From contig OY986435.1 in the NCBI GenBank assembly GCA_963920525.1, positions 223,684,399 to 223,748,398 of the forward strand: a stretch of DNA of 64,000 bases. The letters run 5' to 3'. Origin of the DNA: Dichetophora obliterata (lineage: Eukaryota > Arthropoda > Insecta > Diptera > Sciomyzidae). The notes beneath the pieces were generated by a model that was not told where the DNA came from, searched no databases, and saw only the letters and a program-made list of their open reading frames with translations. A program made the translations under genes and the position numbers. Below, in pieces: positions 22,698 through 34,693 of the stretch. The first letter of the stretch is position 1; each line of letters opens with the position of its first letter.

Positions 22698-23600
22698 TCG
22701 GAATTCAGTATTCGACGACATTTTACACGTGCTGTTTTAGTGATAACATTTTATGGGCGTTGGGCAAGGAGGCGTGGCACCTCTCATACAACCCAAATTT
22801 GCGATATCGAATAGCTTTGAAGTTATAGACCGCACAGACTCGGAATTCAGTATTCGAACTGAATTTACACATGAAGTTTAACTGATGACATTGTATTGTG
22901 TTTAACAAGGAGGCGTGGCACCTCCTATGCAACCCAAATATGCGAAATCGAATAGTTTTGAAGTTATAGACTGCACATCTTTGGAATTCGGTATTCGAGC
23001 ACAATGCTGATAACATTTTATGGGCGTATTAGAAGGGTGCGTGGCAACCTCCCATAATTTGCGATATCGAATAGCTTTTGAGTTATAGTTCGCACAGCCA
23101 TGGAATTCGGTATTCTACTACAATATACACACGCCGTTCAGGGAGCGTGGCACCTCCCATACAACCCAAATTTGCGGTTTGCGATATCGAATAGCTTTAG
23201 AGTTTATAGGCCGCACAGCCTAAGAATTCATTATTTGACCACGATTTACACATGCCGTTTCACTGATCGAATTTTATGGGCGTTAAACAAGGGGGCGTGG
23301 TACCTCTCAAATTTGCGAGATCGAATAGCATTGGAAGTATAGGTCGTACAGCCTCGGAATTCGGTATTCGACCACAATTTACACGTGCCGTTTCACTGAT
23401 CAAATTTTATGTGCATTGTAAAATGGTAAGTGACACCTTCCTTACAGCCCAAATTTGCGATATCGAATTGCTTTGGAGTTAGAGGTCGCACTGCCTCGGA
23501 ATTCAGTATTCGAACTCAATTTACACATGCAAGTTTATTGATAATATTTTATGGAAGTTTGGCAACGGCGGCGTGGCAGCAACACGATGGGTTTCAGCTA
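22698..23600 (+). repeat. Array B: seven degenerate 120-142-bp units
   Basis: Units begin near TCGGAATTCAGTATTCGA at 22698, 22840, 22980, 23100, 23221, 23354 and 23496. Shared parts are AATTTACAC.TG, GGCGTGGCACCTC, CAACCCAAATTTGCGATATC and GAATAGC..TTGAAGTTATAG. A single similar unit is inside the Helentron-like fragment at 16530-16590, which ties this array to that repeat class. Confidence 0.85.
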
Positions 23601-24149
23601 GTTTATTCATACGTTTTGAATTTAAAAAAAATACATTTTTTAAATCATTCAGTTAATAGGTATGTTTCCGTACTCGATTGTAGTAACTTGCAAGCTGATA
23701 GAACTGATTCATGCTGGAAAAAAAAAATAAGTAGATTGGTGTTAATGCGGTGTGATGAGATCCAGTGAAAAAGATTTCTTAGCTTGCGGGGAACATTTCG
23801 AGAATAGCGACAACTCAATTTTTTAATTTTTCGGATGATATTGATTTTGACCTAAATCCAAATCTAAAAAATTTCAGTCCGCTCGAAATTGGTTTAGGAG
23901 TTAAAGGCTTCTAAAGTTAAAAAATGGCCTAGAAATGTAGTTTGTTTTTTCAGTTTTACAACAAAAAAAAAATATTGTTAAATATTAGTAAATTTTTGTA
24001 TTCTTATTTTAAAAGTTGAAAACCTGGGGCCTCACACTATTTAATTTATTAAACTATTAAGAATATTTGCTTTAGCCAAAAATTACAGAAATGTATTACA
24101 TGAAAAAAATTAAATAAAATTTTTAAATATTTCGGACATGATACGAGAA
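23601..24149. other. A+T-rich spacer
   Basis: No gene, tRNA-like head or bounded repeat recognised. Confidence 0.35.
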
Positions 24150-24185
24150 AGATTTTTATAAAATTTTTAAGGAAATTTTTTTTAT

Positions 24186-24312
24186 AGTTTTCTTGCCAGC
24201 AAGTCGAAAATACTAGGGAAAGAAGAGCACAGCATCAAAGAAAGAACAGCACAAGAGAAAAAATGTTCCGGTACAAACTGGCCTGTGCCGTCGACTTGCT
24301 GGCAAGAAAACT
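24186..24312. repeat. Terminal module of the 3.5-kb palindrome, left copy
   Basis: Bounded by AGTTTTCTTGCCAGCAAGTC and its perfect inverse ending GGCAAGAAAACT, so the module is itself a 127-bp inverted-repeat unit. It could be a small TIR element captured in the arms. Confidence 0.8.
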
Positions 24313-27300
24313 TTCCGTGTAGAAAAGGGGTCTGAATTCTTAGAAAATTTTAATATTTTTTCTGTGAATTCTTTTGATTAAAATTTTTTTGTAGACTCGA
24401 GCATGATTTGACATTTATATGATCTTTAAAATATATTAGATTTTCTTATATGGGATAATTGTAAAAATAAAACTGAAGCTAGAATTAGTAAACCTGCAGA
24501 CTGAAAGCTTTTTAGCGACGCCAGAATTTATATAAGTATACATGGCTGAAAAAGCTCTTCGCTCGAGAGCTAGTTTTGAGCATCGCTGCCCTAAATTAAG
24601 TTAAAATTGCTTCAGGCCACAAGGTATTACGTCATGAAACTGATTTGTATGCATTTTGTGTTTTTTGAGAGGTTACAGGAATGACATAAAATGTCAGGAA
24701 TGACAAAAGCGTCTGCAAATATTTGGAGATAGTAGGTATCAAAGAAAACTAAAGCACATTTTCGTACGTTTTTATCATATATTTGATAACTACTTTAATG
24801 TGTTATACTTAATTTCGTTTTAGTCTATCACGAACTGAATAAACAGTTGATTACAGAAATGACATATTAATCTTGGTTTACACTCATCAAGACTTGACAG
24901 TAAAGTTTTTAATATTCCCTTTTAAGCTTGACGCTTCAATTTACACAGTGGAAACAATTTGAAACTTTTAGCTGATCAGTTTTGGTCAACAGCTTCCATT
25001 TTATTAAACTGAATAGTAGATCTTCGCAACAAATATATCAAAGTGAGAGTCAATTCCAAAAACGAATATGGATTTCTATACATGAAATGAAAGATAAAAC
25101 TGTAGGCTTTAAATATAAAATACATTCTTGACACATTAATGCTGCAAATTTTTGAGAAAATAATGGTTCTATCACTAATTAAAAGCAAAAGTAAAAGTTA
25201 TTGCTTAAATTTATTTTATTTTTTCTCATAGATAATTTAATTATCTTTCAAATGACATGTCAATCTTGTAAATCTATCTATTCGATGATGGTAAAGATAT
25301 AGATATTTTATTGAACAGATATTGTACCAAGCAAAAAATTGTAATAATCGATATCTTGGTGAGGTATTCATTTCTAGATCGACCAAACATCCTTTTTTTA
25401 TTCTGAACAAAAACATTTTCAAATTGCTGCTCCCCAGCTATTGTAATCGTGCCCTAATTTTTTTTTCTGAGAACAGCAAAGCATAGAATGAGTATCTTTT
25501 TTTAAGAAATACACAACGAAAAACTGAAACATAACTTTTTTCAGAGAACACTACAAAACCCTGGTTGTCATTTATATATGAGAGAGAATATATTTTTTTA
25601 TATAGTTACGAGTGCTGTGAAACGAATGAACAACCTATAACACAAATTTAAGGGCCATGGAATCTAACGGAAAAGCGACCAACGAAGATCGATGGTACTG
25701 ATCTAGACCAACAAAACCCTAAAAGGGTTTTGCAAAGTTAGCTCGCTTTTAAAAGATATAGGCATTGAAATTTTTCCGTCTTGCAGAGTATTTTTTAAAA
25801 ATAAATTGCTCGTAAGGGCGTCGAAATTTTTTTAATTTCTCATTCTAAGAGGTCTCCAAAGTTCCATAGGGTGGTCAAGATCTCCCACAAAAATTTTAGG
25901 AAAAAAAATGTCTCTCTCTTTCGCAAGGACAAAGTGAGAAAAGCAGTAAAAATAAACGATCTATAAATGCTTTAATTTTTGTAATAATAGCTACATATGT
26001 CTTAAAGCAAAAGTAAATATAGACTTTAGGTAATAATATCTCGCCAAACAGGATGCCACTCTTGATTTTTACCCACAGTGTCCTGTGTGAAGGATGAAGG
26101 AAGGAACTTTTGATTGTTATCTGATTGTGTTAATTTTGGTGGTATTTGTTAAAGTGTTTATGTTTTCCTTTTCCTTTTAATTTGGTGTATTTAAAATTTA
26201 CACAATTTTTGCCTATGCATTTACTGTTTTTTGAAAAAAGCATATTTGAACGTAATTTTTCAACTTTTTGAAAAAAATTAATGTAAGGCTTTAAATCTCA
26301 GGCATCAGAAGTGGTACCGAAAATAATTTTCGCTATTTGGATTCTTCAAATATCTCCTTTAAGGTTATTATTATCTGAAAACATATCTTAAAAACAATTG
26401 TTTTTCAATAAATTGAGATTCATCGAATGGCAGGCTCAGAAATTCAAAATTTTAGTTTAACATTTTGGTAAATGATGAGGTGAGGTGTTTTGACTAAATG
26501 ATAAATTTTATGCTAGGAAGAAAAAATTTTATAAAAAATCTAAATACGAAAAAGAATCGTGGTCTTAACCTGGTGTTTTAAAAAAAATACTTTCAGACAG
26601 TGTTCTGTTAAGAAATATTTTAAGAATCCAAATTCAAATGCCCAAAATATATACAACCTTATCCTAATATTTTTTGAAAAAGTTATATAATTGCAATTAA
26701 AATACATTTCTCGAAAACAAGATAATTAGGCCTATTACGGTTCACAACACAACAGTAATTTCTGATTTTATTGTGTACATTGCTAATACTTAAAATAAGA
26801 CACAACAGTGTATTGCTGTGAACCGTAATAAGCCTAAATATATTTGTGAAAAATATGCAAATTTTTGATGCGCGAAATTTAACTTCAATCAATAACATCA
26901 ACATTTAGACAATCAGATAACAATCAAAAGTTCCGTGCTATTTCAAGTGTGCCTTTGAATTCGAATATCTCTCACACAGGACAATGAGGGTAGAAATAGA
27001 GAGTTGCATCTTGTTTGGCAAGATATTGTTAGTTAAAGTCTGCATTTACTTTTGCTTTAACACATATGTAGTTTTTTTTACAAAGAGCAAAGCATTTTTA
27101 GGTCGTTATTTTTACTATTTTTCTCAAAAAGCAACTTTGTCCTTGTTTAAGACGAAGACATCCTTTTTTTCTTTTATTTTATTTCAGATCTTGACCACCC
27201 TGAAACTTTTGAGACCTCTTAGAATGTGAAATTCGAAAAAAATTGTAATTCGATACGCCCTAGTGAGCACTTTATTTTTAAAAATAATCTGCAAGAGGCC

Positions 27301-27535
27301 AGTTTTCAATGCCTATATCTTTTTAAAGCGAGCTAACTTTGCAAATTTCTTTTAGGTTTTTCTTACTATACACTAGTACTATCATCCTGTGTTATCCGCT
27401 TTTCCGTTAGAAAAGTGTGTTGCACAGTGTAATTGTTAAATCATGCTCGAGTCTACAAAAAAATTTTAATCAAAAGAATTCACAGAAAAAAATATTAAAA
27501 TTTTCTAAGAATTCAGACCCCTTTTCTACACGGAA

Positions 27536-27661
27536 AGTTTTCTTGCCAGCAAGTCGACGGCACAGGCCAGTTTGTACCGGAACATTTTTCTCTTGTGCTT
27601 TTCTTTCTTTGATGCTGTGCTCTTCTTTACCTAGTATTTTCGACTTACTGGCAAGAAAACT
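27536..27661. repeat. Terminal module of the 3.5-kb palindrome, right copy
   Basis: Inverted copy of the module at 24186-24312 with the same 21-bp ends; one change (CTTACTGG for CTTGCTGG) near 27646 and a few internal differences. Confidence 0.8.
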
Positions 27662-27697
27662 ATAAAAAAATTTACTTAAAAATTTTTAAAAGAATCT

Positions 27698-28259
27698 GAT
27701 GCCATTTACAGTCAAAAACTTAGGCAAAAATAATTAAATTGTGTATATAAAAAGTAGTAATACTTTTAGGAAGAAATCAATAATTTTATTTCGCTTTTTT
27801 CGTGATTGTTCGTTAAAGTGTACAAACATATTTTTTCCTAGAAGTATCGTTTAACTCAAACTCTACGCTAGAACATATTTAATTGTTTGCTTTAAAAATT
27901 TTAAAATTATTTAAAAATTATCGACTACGATTAAAAGCTATTAAAATGATTATACTAAGTCCCTACCAACTTTAATTGTTTTGACTCATTCAGGTCGATA
28001 TTTTCGCATATTGTAATGGAAATAAGACACCAGAAATACGATTGTTAGTAAATAAAGAACAGTCAAAATATGCTGTAGAGCCTTCTGTTACAACAAATAT
28101 CAGTGTTGGCATTTGGTATTCAGGAAGTAAGAAAAAAAAAGTCATTGATGCCAAAACAATTTTCTCAACGAGTTCTCACCGATGGGTTATAGGGATCGAA
28201 AAACAGTGCTGGACGGTATCAAACACAAATTTTAGGAAAAAAGTAAAAAAAAAATAATA
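27698..28259. other. A+T-rich spacer
   Basis: A 71-codon open frame at 28042-28257 has no recognisable domain and is lysine-rich from poly-A; I do not call it a gene. Confidence 0.35.
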
Positions 28260-28315
28260 CAGTCAAGGTGTCGGGCTCATAAATTAATTCTAATACGCTG
28301 TCAAACAATCGTACA

Positions 28316-30713
28316 TTGGTAAAAGTTTCGTGATATTATTTGTCATCAATTTATCTGTTCTCTGGAAGTGCATTTTCCTGGAAGTTTTAAGTCTGATGAC
28401 CCGTGGACTCCCTTGAAGAAAGGAATGCACAGGGTTGACAGGCTGGAAGCCGAAAGGATGATCACTATGGACGGGGTGAGGAGTGCTATACGCTCATTTG
28501 CTCCGTACAAAACATCAGGGATGGACGGTATATTCCCTGCTATGATGCAATGGGGGGAAGATCTCATTGCACCTAGGCTGTGGGGTATATTCGTTACTTG
28601 CCTAGCGACTGGGTATGTTCCGAGAGTCTGGAGAGAGGCGAAAGTTGTCTTTCTTCCGAAGCCCGGAAAAAAAGATTATGCGGAGGCGAAGTCGTTCAGA
28701 CCGATCAGCCTAACATCTTTTCTCTTGAAAACGATGGAAAGAGTGATGGTTGACTGTCTTGAGAGCACCTCGCTGATGCAAAATCCTCTGAGTAGATGCC
28801 AACATGCATATAGAGCAGGTAGGTCTACGGAGAGTGCTCTTCACGAATTGGTAAGAGTGACTAAAAAGGAGGTATTTTCAGGAGGCATTGCGATGGCCAC
28901 ATTTATGGACATCGAGGGTGCTTTCGACAAAATATGCTTTGGAAGGCTGCGGCAAGCCCTGACAGAACGCAATGTAAGCCCAATGATAGCAAATTGGGTG
29001 GACAATATGCTCAAACACAGGGCTGTCAACATGCAGAATGGTAGAGTAAAGACTAGAGGTAGAGTAAGTAGAGGATGTCCCCAGGGCGGGGTGTTATCGC
29101 CAACCCTGTGGAACATAACTGTGGACTCACTACTGGTTAGACTGGATGAATCGGGCATACACACGATAGGGTATGCAGATGACATTGCGTTGGTGGTCCG
29201 CGGCAAGTTCATTGACACCATCTCTGACATCATGAAGGGAGCACTCCGAATGGTGGAGGAGTGGTGTCGAGAACAAGGCCTTACCGTAAACGCAGGCAAG
29301 TCAGACAATATTATCTTTACTAGAAAGAGGGTAGGCCTGAGGACAGAACCACTCAGACTTTTTGGAGCTGAAATCAACATGTCCACGAAAGTTGAATATC
29401 TAGGGGTAACCCTTGATAGCAAACTGAACTGGAACGAGCATGTAGAAGATAGGATTCAAAGAGCCAAGAGGGTTCTGTTCCAGTGCAGACGTGTTTGTGG
29501 TCTCAAATGGGGGCTAAACCCAGAGGCTATGAAATGGGTTTACACTATGATGATTAGATTTGTCATCACGTATGCTTCGGTGATTTGGTGGACAAAAGTC
29601 AGCCAGCAAACCATTAAGAAGAGACTGGACAGAGTCCAACGGCTGGCGTGTGTTGGAATAACAGGCGCAATACGCACCACTCCAACAAGCGCAATGGAGG
29701 TTCTGTTAGGTATGCTGCCGTTGGATTTAGAAATAAAGAAAACAGCGGCGCTGTCAGCCCTCAGGATGTTGCGAAATGCTACGTGGCATGGGGCAACGGC
29801 CCTGCGTGGTCATATTCGCATCCTTGATTTTGTACAGAGAGATGTCAGGGAGGCGCTTATGCCTATGGACGGAAGGCAGAGAGTAAAAATAACAGAAAAA
29901 TGTTATAAAACTCTTATAACGGATGGAGCCGTTTGTGAAGAAATCGCTGGTAGCGATATCAGTATATTCACAGACGGCTCTCTGATGAATGGCCGGGCCG
30001 GGGCAGGCGTGTACTCAAAAGAGTTAAGCCTAACCTGTGTACTGAGGTTGGGGAGGTTTGTGTTTGTATACCAGGCAGAAATGCTTGGCGTAGTGCATGC
30101 GCTGGACCACCTGATAGATGGCCGGATCAGTGGCAAGAAAATTGTCATCGCTCTCGACAATCAGTCTGTGATTAGGTGTATGCAACGGACAGACATCACT
30201 TCCAGGTTGGCCATAGAATGTCTTACAAAACTCAATAGGTGCGCCCAGACGAATGAGCTCACACTTATGTGGGTGAGAGGACACTCTGGCATAGAACAGA
30301 ATGAAGAAGCTGATTCTTTAGCAAGAGCAGGATCAGCAGAAGAATTCTGTGGACCAGAACCACCAGAACCAGGCCTTATTAAACAATGGACGGACTCGGA
30401 ACACAGTAAAAGGTGGGAAGAAGCTGTTAACTGCAGGCAATCAAAGGCGGCCGTGAAGTGGTCTCGTAGTGAGGCAGCAAAAGTTATCCGATACAATCGA
30501 AGGACTTTAAGCTGGCTTACTGCACTGGTCACAGGACACGGTCCCTTCATGTACCATCTCGGGCAGATGACTCTGACCGTGGACGATGCGTGTAGGTTAT
30601 GCCTAGAGGAGCCGGAAACAGCAGCACACATTCTGTGCCAGTGTCCGGCGCTGGCAAGCATAAGATTGACCACTCTGGGACGCCCATTTATTGGCGAAGC
30701 CGAGATTGGTTAA
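28316..30713 (+). pseudogene. 5'-truncated LINE ORF2: RT, RNase H, zinc-knuckle end
   Basis: An uninterrupted frame of about 780 codons that lacks the upstream endonuclease. RT motifs: TFMDIEGAFDKI (A), GCPQGGVLSPTLWN (B) and GYADDIALVV (C). An RNase H domain follows, with SIFTDGSLMNGRAGAG, an AEMLGV segment (Glu), ALDNQSVIRC (Asp) and WVRGHSGIEQNEEAD, so its four acidic positions are in place. The C-terminus has CRLCLEEPETAAHILCQC, a cysteine/histidine cluster usual in I/LOA/R1-type LINEs. It enters in frame from about 28316; no start codon of its own is needed because the element is cut at its 5' end. Base composition is visibly richer in G/C than its surroundings, suggesting a fairly recent insertion. 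The stop at 30711-30713 may be premature, since similarity to a LINE C-terminus appears to continue in another frame. Confidence 0.9.
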
Positions 30714-30930
30714 CTAACCTATAAGGATATGCTTGAGGTGACAAAGGATGCTTACACAAGGCGCATGCTCACGTACGAGTACTCCGAGCAGTAGTACCCT
30801 TTGTCCAATGGGAGACGAAAAGGGACCCACTGTGGTCTGCTTCGGCAAATCCCCAACTTATTATATATATCTGTTCTGTGAGCTAAAAAAGTCTTGCATT
30901 CATAGTTTTAATAATAATAATAAAATATTC
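30714..30930 (+). repeat. LINE 3' UTR and (TAA)n tail
   Basis: The tail TTAATAATAATAATAAAATA (from 30907) marks the 3' end. I-group LINEs characteristically end in TAA repeats, which fits the RNase H-bearing ORF2 upstream. Confidence 0.75.
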
Positions 30931-31155
30931 TATTACACCTACTAAGTAAACTACGTAAGTTAACGACGTAAGAGCAGCACTGTGGTACACAATAAGTTGC
31001 AGGCTGGACTAAAACGACTATATTTTGTCACTTGAAAGCACTAAAAAACGCTTACTTTAACAAACTTCCCCCGAGTTGTATTCGACAAACAGTCCCAAAA
31101 AAGTTTTCACTCACAAACGGATGCTTCGATTGGAACTCTACCTAATCTACCTGCA

Positions 31156-31901
31156 ATGGCTGATGTTTTCTCTTGGGCAGTTTTTGACGTTAAATTAAAC
31201 AATGCTCTCGATACTAAACTGCAGGATGTTGCTAAAAAAGAAGATCTGGTGTCAATCCAAGTCAAAATACAAGAACTTAGCTCCGAGAATGCGCAGCTCA
31301 AGGAAACAATTCAGCGTCTACAAAATCGTCTTGAGCAAGTGGATAGAAGCAGCAGACGTGGTAGACTTTTAGTACGTGGATTAAATAGCAAGGAAGTAAG
31401 GCCGGCAAAAGATGAGTTCATAAAATTATGCTCAAATGTTTTGAAATTAACAGTTGGCCTGACAGATATGATAAAACTACCAGCGGGAAATGGCTTTGTA
31501 GCAGCTTTAGAGTCATCGCATCAACATTTTGAGGTTTTAGCGGCTAGAAAATTGTTAAAAGGCTCAACAATTTACATTGAAAAAGACTTCACTGCTGAGG
31601 AACGCGATAAATGTTAAATCTTCGTCAAGCCTAAAAAAAATTATCGTCAGTAGAAAAAGAAGTCAAGGTGCGCTTAGGTGACTTCACGCTTTATGTCAAC
31701 GACAAACCGTTTTTTTTTGGAAAAATGGCAAGATGATGGCTGCAAATTCTGCTGATGCTCAGCTCCTGAAAAATCTTTTCGGCAAAGTTCAGTACGATTG
31801 CGAAGTTGCTGAAGTCAATGATTACAATAAACCTGGAATTTCTCCCTTGTCTACAGTTTTGCCGGCATCGCCATACACTACGTCTACTTATAACCGTTAG
31901 C
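31156..31901 (+). pseudogene. LINE-A ORF1 (coiled-coil RNA-binding type), frameshifted
   Basis: The first 153 codons start at MADVFSWAVFDVKL. Residues 30-65 form a heptad-like coiled coil (VSIQVKIQELSSENAQLKET), followed by a basic stretch RSSRRGRLLVRGL and an RRM/C-terminal-like domain, the usual layout of LINE ORF1 proteins that coat their RNA. A frameshift at about 31612 is followed by more of the same protein (RQA..., then DFTLYVNDKPFFFW and KNLFGKVQYDCEVAEVNDYN), ending at the stop near 31901. At least two frame changes are needed. Confidence 0.65.
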
Positions 31902-31914
31902 AACTAGAAGTGTG

Positions 31915-32656
31915 TCGTTTAATATCATATAATGTATATAACTTAAATAGTAAACTCAATTCTAGTGATTTTTTCTCATATATTAACACTTTTGATATCT
32001 TCTTTCTGTTTGAAACGCATGTGTTAGCCGAAAAGCAAAATAATTTCTCTAGTTATTTTAAAGATTATGTTTTGTGATGGGAAGATGCTGAGAAAACTCA
32101 TAACTCTGGGAGAGCAAGTGGTGGTTGTCTCTTTGGCTTTAAAAAAAGTGTTCAAAAATTATTTTCTCTGAATTTTGAAAATTTTTGCGGAAATGCCTTT
32201 TTGTCGATGAAGATTGATGATATGTGCTGCAGTATTATACCTCGTTATATAAATTGTAATAGCTGGACAAGCGATTTTGAAAAATTTGAAAATTTTATAA
32301 CAAACCTTAATTCGCCGATGTTTTTGATAATTGGTGTCCTAAATGCACGCGTTTCTAAAGCACAAGTACTCGATAAAAATTTAATAACAGATTGCCTCTT
32401 TATTAGTGAGGAAAGAAATTATAAAGATATTGTTTTGGATAGTAAAGGTAGTAAATTACTGGATCTTGTAGAAAGTGTTGGTGGTGTGATTTTGAACGGA
32501 CGGCATGTGGGTGATTCGTATGGTTTACGTTTTGTGGTGGCGTTGGTAATTCTGTCGTCGAATATTGTATTAGCTCTTTTAGCTTTCTAAAAATGATAAC
32601 AGATTTTGCCATTCCATGCAGGGAATACTCTGACCATATGCCACTCACATTAAATA
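31915..32656 (+). pseudogene. LINE-A endonuclease domain, broken
   Basis: Apurinic-type endonuclease remnant: ISYNVYNLNSKL at the start, FETHV (weak Glu motif), FLIIGVLNARVS in place of the GDFN motif, and SDHMPLTLNI at the end, directly before the TA where the mariner-type element is inserted. Stops and a frame change near 32510 interrupt it. Confidence 0.65.
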
Positions 32657-32658
32657 TA

Positions 32659-33541
32659 CAGGGTCCGCCATCTAACGTTTTTTTTCAACTAGTGCTTATT
32701 TCGTGAATGGTAACACTTAGCTCATGTCTGATTTGACAGATAATTAGTTTTATCCTTCCGCTGAACGAATATGGTTGTGTATACGCTTGAACAACGCTGA
32801 GAAGTGGGCCTGCGATCGACTTACAGAAGATGCCGATTTTGCCAAAAAAATCATATTTTCAGATGAAGCTCATTTTGATATTGGCGGGTATGTAAACAAG
32901 CAAAATTGTCGCATTTGGGGCTCAGAAAACGCGCACGCATACATTGTTTGGTGCGGATTTTGGTCCAGAGGCATAATTGGGCCATTTTTCTTCGAAAATG
33001 AGCAAGGAGTGGCCGTTACAGTCAATGGCGATCGTTATCGGGCCATGTTGAACGAATTTTTGTTCACAAAAATTGAAGACGAGGATATTGGCAACATTTG
33101 GTTTCAACAGGACGGCGCTACGTGCCACAGCCGAAGCTACACTCGATGTTTTGCGCCCTGTTTTTGAAGATCGCATTGTTAGCCGCAGAGCTGATGTCGT
33201 TTGGCCACCTCGGAGCTGCGATTTGACACCGTTGGACTATTATTTGTAAGGTGCCCTCAAAGGTAAGTGTTACGCCGACAAGCCAGAGACAATTGACGCT
33301 TTAAAGGACAATATTCGTGAAGCCATTGGTGAAATACAGCTGCACACAATCGATAATGTGCTTAAAAATTGGACCGATCGTGTAGGCTACTGCATGGCCA
33401 ATCGAGGCAGCCATTTGAATGAAATTATTTTCCATTATTAACCGGAAGGATTGCACTTTCAAATAAAAAAAGAAATTTGAGAAAATATCTAGTAGTTTTT
33501 TTATACAATTTTCAAAAAAAAAAATTATTTGGCGGACCCTG
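32659..33541 (+). mobile_element. DD41D mariner-type element, 883 bp
   Basis: The terminal inverted repeats begin CAGGGTCCGCCA at 32659 and end with the exact inverse at 33541. TA flanks both sides (32657-32658 and 33542-33543), the mariner target duplication. It carries a single transposase gene lacking its 5' third. It interrupts the LINE-A coding sequence right after the SDH motif. Confidence 0.9.
32762..33441 (+). pseudogene. DD41D (rosa-like) mariner transposase, truncated and shifted
   Basis: Cut-and-paste DDE/D transposase lacking most of the N-terminal DNA-binding region. It begins near KWACDRLTEDADF, then IIFSDEAHFDIGGYVNKQNC (first Asp) and IWFQQDGATCH (second Asp). A probable 2-bp deletion at about 33129 shifts the frame; allowing for it, the third motif CDLTPLDYYL follows with 41 residues between the second and third aspartates. 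A stop occurs just after that motif (TAG-free family members normally continue LWG), and the C-terminus RGSHLNEIIFHY ends at 33441. The 41-residue spacing matches the DD41D group first reported from a fruit fly. The element is inactive. Confidence 0.8.
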
Positions 33542-34250
33542 TATCATTGCAAGTTTCAAATGCGTCTGTAAAAGAGATTGCAATGGAAACCAAACAAAGC
33601 ACAAAATTATGCGCAAGCTCTCGAATCTTTTTCAAATTCGGACTATATCTGGGATAGCTCGACTATCGATGAGAAGATTAACGTGTGCATTGGTAAAATC
33701 AAAGCTGCTACAGGCTGAAAAGAACAGAGGAAGTTCTTTGAACCCAAAACGTAAATGTTTTGACTGTCAATGTGCAAATGCACGTAGTAAAATGTTAGAT
33801 AAACTTAACCTCTTTAGAAAACACGATCTTGAAGCATATCGTAAGGCCTATTTGGATAGTAACACGAAATATGTAACGATTTGTAGATCGAAAAAACTCA
33901 TATATGAAAATGACAACATTGACAAACTAAATACGGTAAGAAACTCGAGCGATTGGTGGAAATTAGCGAAGTCCTTTAAGAAATCAACATAAAATGTTGG
34001 TAATGTATTGTCAGCCAAGGACTTTCGTTGTCATTTTCAAGCGCTGCTCACTGTTGAACCATACTGGAAAGTTTTTTCCTGGTCAGATCCCAACTGGACT
34101 GATGCATTTTTAGATTCACCTTTCGAGTATAGAGATTTGCTCTGCGTTCTAAAATGATGTAAGGAAAGTAAAGCGCCAGAAATAGACAGAATTAGTTATG
34201 AGTTTTATAAAAATGCTCCACGCTGTTTTTTAGAAGAAATGCTACTGGTT
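33542..34250 (+). pseudogene. LINE-A linker and start of RT, broken
   Basis: After the mariner-type insertion the LINE continues with AQNYAQALESFSNSDYIWD-type linker sequence and, near 34195, SYEFYKNAPRCFLEEMLLVF, which joins in meaning to the RT continuation at 38184. Several stops. A long plus-strand frame at 33477-33992 is one of its pieces. Confidence 0.55.
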
Positions 34251-34693
34251 TTTGTATTTGTATTTGTATTTGAGTTATATATATTGTTGACAAATAAGAT
34301 TAAATCTTTTGAATGCCACATAGATGATGGAAATAACAACATTATACTTATTTGTAATTTTGTAATTTGTAATTTATTAAGAAATAATGTTCACATATAA
34401 GACAGAGTCTTTTGAATGCAGTAAGAATAACATAATAACAACAATTTATAAACAACTGATAAATACATATTGTTTAAAACAAATACTTAAGGATTTAATT
34501 AAAATCAATAAATTAACTTAACAATTAATTAATAATTTAATATATTATTATCAACAAGAAGATAAGCAACTGAATAAAGTTTTTTAGATTAATACAATTA
34601 TTTAAGTATTTAATTAAAATTATCAAATTGATCAAAATATTATTAGTTAAAAATTATTCTTATACCAAAAGATGAAGAAAATAATAGTAGTTA

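Larger units (their letters stand above)
24150..27697. mobile_element. 3.5-kb imperfect palindrome with terminal modules
   Basis: The outer arms (about 24150-24415 and 27430-27697) pair almost continuously: AGTTTTCTTGCCAGCAAGTC, TGTTCCGGTACAAACTGGCC, GAATTCTTAGAAAATTTTAA and GTAGACTCGAGCATGATTT all recur inverted. The inner arms (about 25665-26130 and 26915-27400) also pair: AACGGAAAAGCG, AAAGTTAGCTCGC, CTAAGAGGTCT, GGGTGGTCAAGATCT and CTTTTGATTGTTATCTGATTGT, with weaker pairing towards a centre near 26520. The left arm has about 1.2 kb (24420-25660) with no partner. No transposase was recognised. It resembles foldback elements but shares no sequence with the foldback at 8548-11845. Confidence 0.8.

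Noticed and set aside
28841..29422. 193-codon minus-strand open frame
   Set aside because: Antisense to the LINE reverse transcriptase; a by-product of its codon use, as are the open frames at 29903-30673 on the same strand.
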